This document shows positions 62,670 to 64,000 of a DNA stretch of 64,000 nucleotides, piece by piece. The notes under the pieces were generated by a model. It was not told the origin of the DNA. It made no database searches and saw nothing but the letters and a program-made list of their open reading frames with translations. Position 1 is the stretch's first letter. Every line of letters starts with the position of its first letter. The DNA is from Pyronema omphalodes (Eukaryota > Ascomycota > Pezizomycetes > Pezizales > Pyronemataceae): the NCBI GenBank assembly GCA_024516155.1, contig JAJJXM010000025.1:496001-560000 (forward strand), given 5' to 3'. The translations under genes and the position numbers were made by a program.

Positions 62670-63711
62670 CGCGTCTGTATCAGTAGTTGGGCTCGGGGAA
62701 GGCGTTCTAGAGTGGCGGGGCAGACGCGTAAACTGAGTCCTGACCGTGATGAGCTAAGTTACTAACTATGGCGTAGATGACAGGGGTAAATGCGCCAAGG
62801 ATAGCTAAGGATTGGCGGGTGGGAGATGCACCAATCACTGAGATGACGCTGCTGAGATAGGGCTTTCAGCTTTTGAAAGAGCTTTGGAGTTTGAAATTTG
62901 GATTTTGAATTTTGAATTTTGAAATGAAATTATTTAGAGCAATCAAAGTAAATTACATAGATTGAACGGGTTATTACATCAAAATACGAGAGCTTCATGC
63001 CGCCGCTTACCTGCAGTCCACGCTGTGCTGTGTTGGTTGTGATATCGTGAGTTAGGGAGCTAGAAAATTACCGAACGTTTGATGAGCTCAAAGTAATCAA
63101 CAACTTATTACAACCTGAAAACCCCCGCAGACCAACTATGTTCTACAAAAATACCGGTGAATACAAATTTCAGCTTTGGGTTCAACAAACGCGCGGGTGT
63201 GGGCGCAGATACCGCCAAAAAATGAAGGCACATGATCAAACCAATCAAGCATAGAGTAGTCATAACGGGAGATGATTAAGCAGCGTCAGAGGTGGTGTAG
63301 CATTGATAACCTCTTGTCAGATGCACCCTGCCAGCTCCACCTTCAACAACCAACTTACGACTCTTCCACCCGTCTTCGCCGCCATAACCATATACGCAGA
63401 ATCCCCACTTCTGACAAATCTGTTCTTGATCACTCCCTGAGTGCCACTCCGATCCAAGCCAATCATTAACGGCACCGAGCTTCGTAACTGCACCGGAAAC
63501 CAGCTTAACTGAGCCCCCGGAATACTCTGATACACAGCACCATGGTAGCGACCAACAACTATAATATCCTTGAATAGATCATTTTATTAACCTCGCATAG
63601 AATTTTGAAGAGCCAGACGACTATGACCAGCAAACGCCGATTTATAGGTTAGATCGACCGATACTTTCTGCACTTCAGCGTCGAAACGCTATTCGGCACT
63701 GGACTCAGCAA
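62670..63711. other. Divergent intergenic region, AOS1 / right-edge gene
   Basis: About 1 kb between two divergent starts. It has a small ATTTTGAATTTTGAA repeat at 62890-62920. No other feature is supported. Confidence 0.5.
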
Positions 63712-64000
63712 ATGACCTCTACAAGTCGAGCTACTAGACTTCATCATCGCACTTCCAGATATCCTCTTTCACAACTTGTAGCACCATCACCACCCCCAAG
63801 ATCGTCTAGCGAGGAACCAGTACGAAAGCGAAGAAGAATGGACGAAGGCCCACAAGGAAAACCGAAGGAGATTCCTATGGAGTTACGACATTGTGATGGT
63901 GGACGATACGAAGGTGATGATGGATATCGAGACTATAGCCCTGAGTGTGCTCTTCGGAACGACGAAAGTGGTTTGTTTTCCAATCCATGTTTGTTTAAGT
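63712..64000 (+). CDS. Partial gene cut by the window edge, unknown function
   Basis: A frame opens at ATG 63712 and stays open for about 85 codons: MTSTSRATRLHHRTSRYPLS, then a Pro/Ser stretch (VAPSPPPRSSSEEPVRKRRR, resembling a basic nuclear-localisation cluster), PMELRHCDGGRYEGDDGYRD and YSPECALRNDES. A GT follows at about 63970, where an intron may start. The balanced composition of the second half is coding-like. I do not recognise the family, and the remainder lies outside the window. Confidence 0.55.
   Translation, partial: MTSTSRATRLHHRTSRYPLSQLVAPSPPPRSSSEEPVRKRRRMDEGPQGKPKEIPMELRHCDGGRYEGDDGYRDYSPECALRNDESGLFSNPCLFK

Overview
The window is nuclear DNA of a filamentous ascomycete (Pezizomycotina). 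The genes carry short introns (mostly 47-110 nt) with GTAAGT-like donors. Their products are fungal: INO80 ATPase with a DBINO domain, Las1, Mak16, an Slp1-type SUN protein, a Pdx1/Snz vitamin B6 synthase, a DUF2841/YDR124W-like protein and a fungal BAR adaptor. The genus cannot be fixed from sequence alone. Gene density is low. Intergenic DNA is unusually rich in microsatellites, minisatellites, G/C homopolymers and small inverted-repeat elements.

Layout. 1-11.1 kb: no gene I can support; low-complexity DNA and one degenerate ~45-bp tandem array. 11.1-13.3 kb (+): DUF2841/YDR124W-like protein. 13.3-16.9 kb: three adjacent micro/minisatellite arrays and a possible inverted-repeat element. 16.9-18.2 kb (-): PDX1/SNZ. 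21.7-23.0 kb (-): unknown membrane protein. 24.1-24.7 kb: element with perfect 32-bp inverted repeats. 27.4-28.2 kb (-): small unknown protein. 31.0-36.3 kb (+): INO80, convergent with MAK16 (37.0-38.1 kb, -). MAK16 is divergent from SDH4 (38.6-39.5 kb, +). 40.3-40.7 kb: second small inverted-repeat element. 41.0-43.0 kb (+): DUF155/RMND1-family mitochondrial protein. 43.4-44.0 kb: 558-bp Mutator-like miniature element with a perfect 9-bp target duplication and a short internal ORF. 44.6-44.8 kb: large hexanucleotide array. 45.8-47.3 kb (-): BAR protein. 50.2-52.7 kb (-): DDT/WHIM-type chromatin protein. 55.1-56.5 kb (+): LAS1. 57.4-60.2 kb (+): SUN-domain protein. 61.3-62.7 kb (-): SUMO E1 subunit AOS1. 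63.7 kb to the edge (+): start of an unrecognised gene.

These are mostly housekeeping genes with no operon-like or cluster logic. INO80 and the DDT protein act in chromatin, Mak16 and Las1 in 60S ribosome biogenesis, SDH4 and the DUF155 protein in mitochondria, the SUN and BAR proteins at membranes, and Aos1 in SUMO conjugation. No secondary-metabolite, defence or toxin system is visible. The most notable new-looking items are the Mutator-like miniature element, two other inverted-repeat elements, a GC-AG intron in INO80, and the same hexanucleotide array present twice in opposite orientation.
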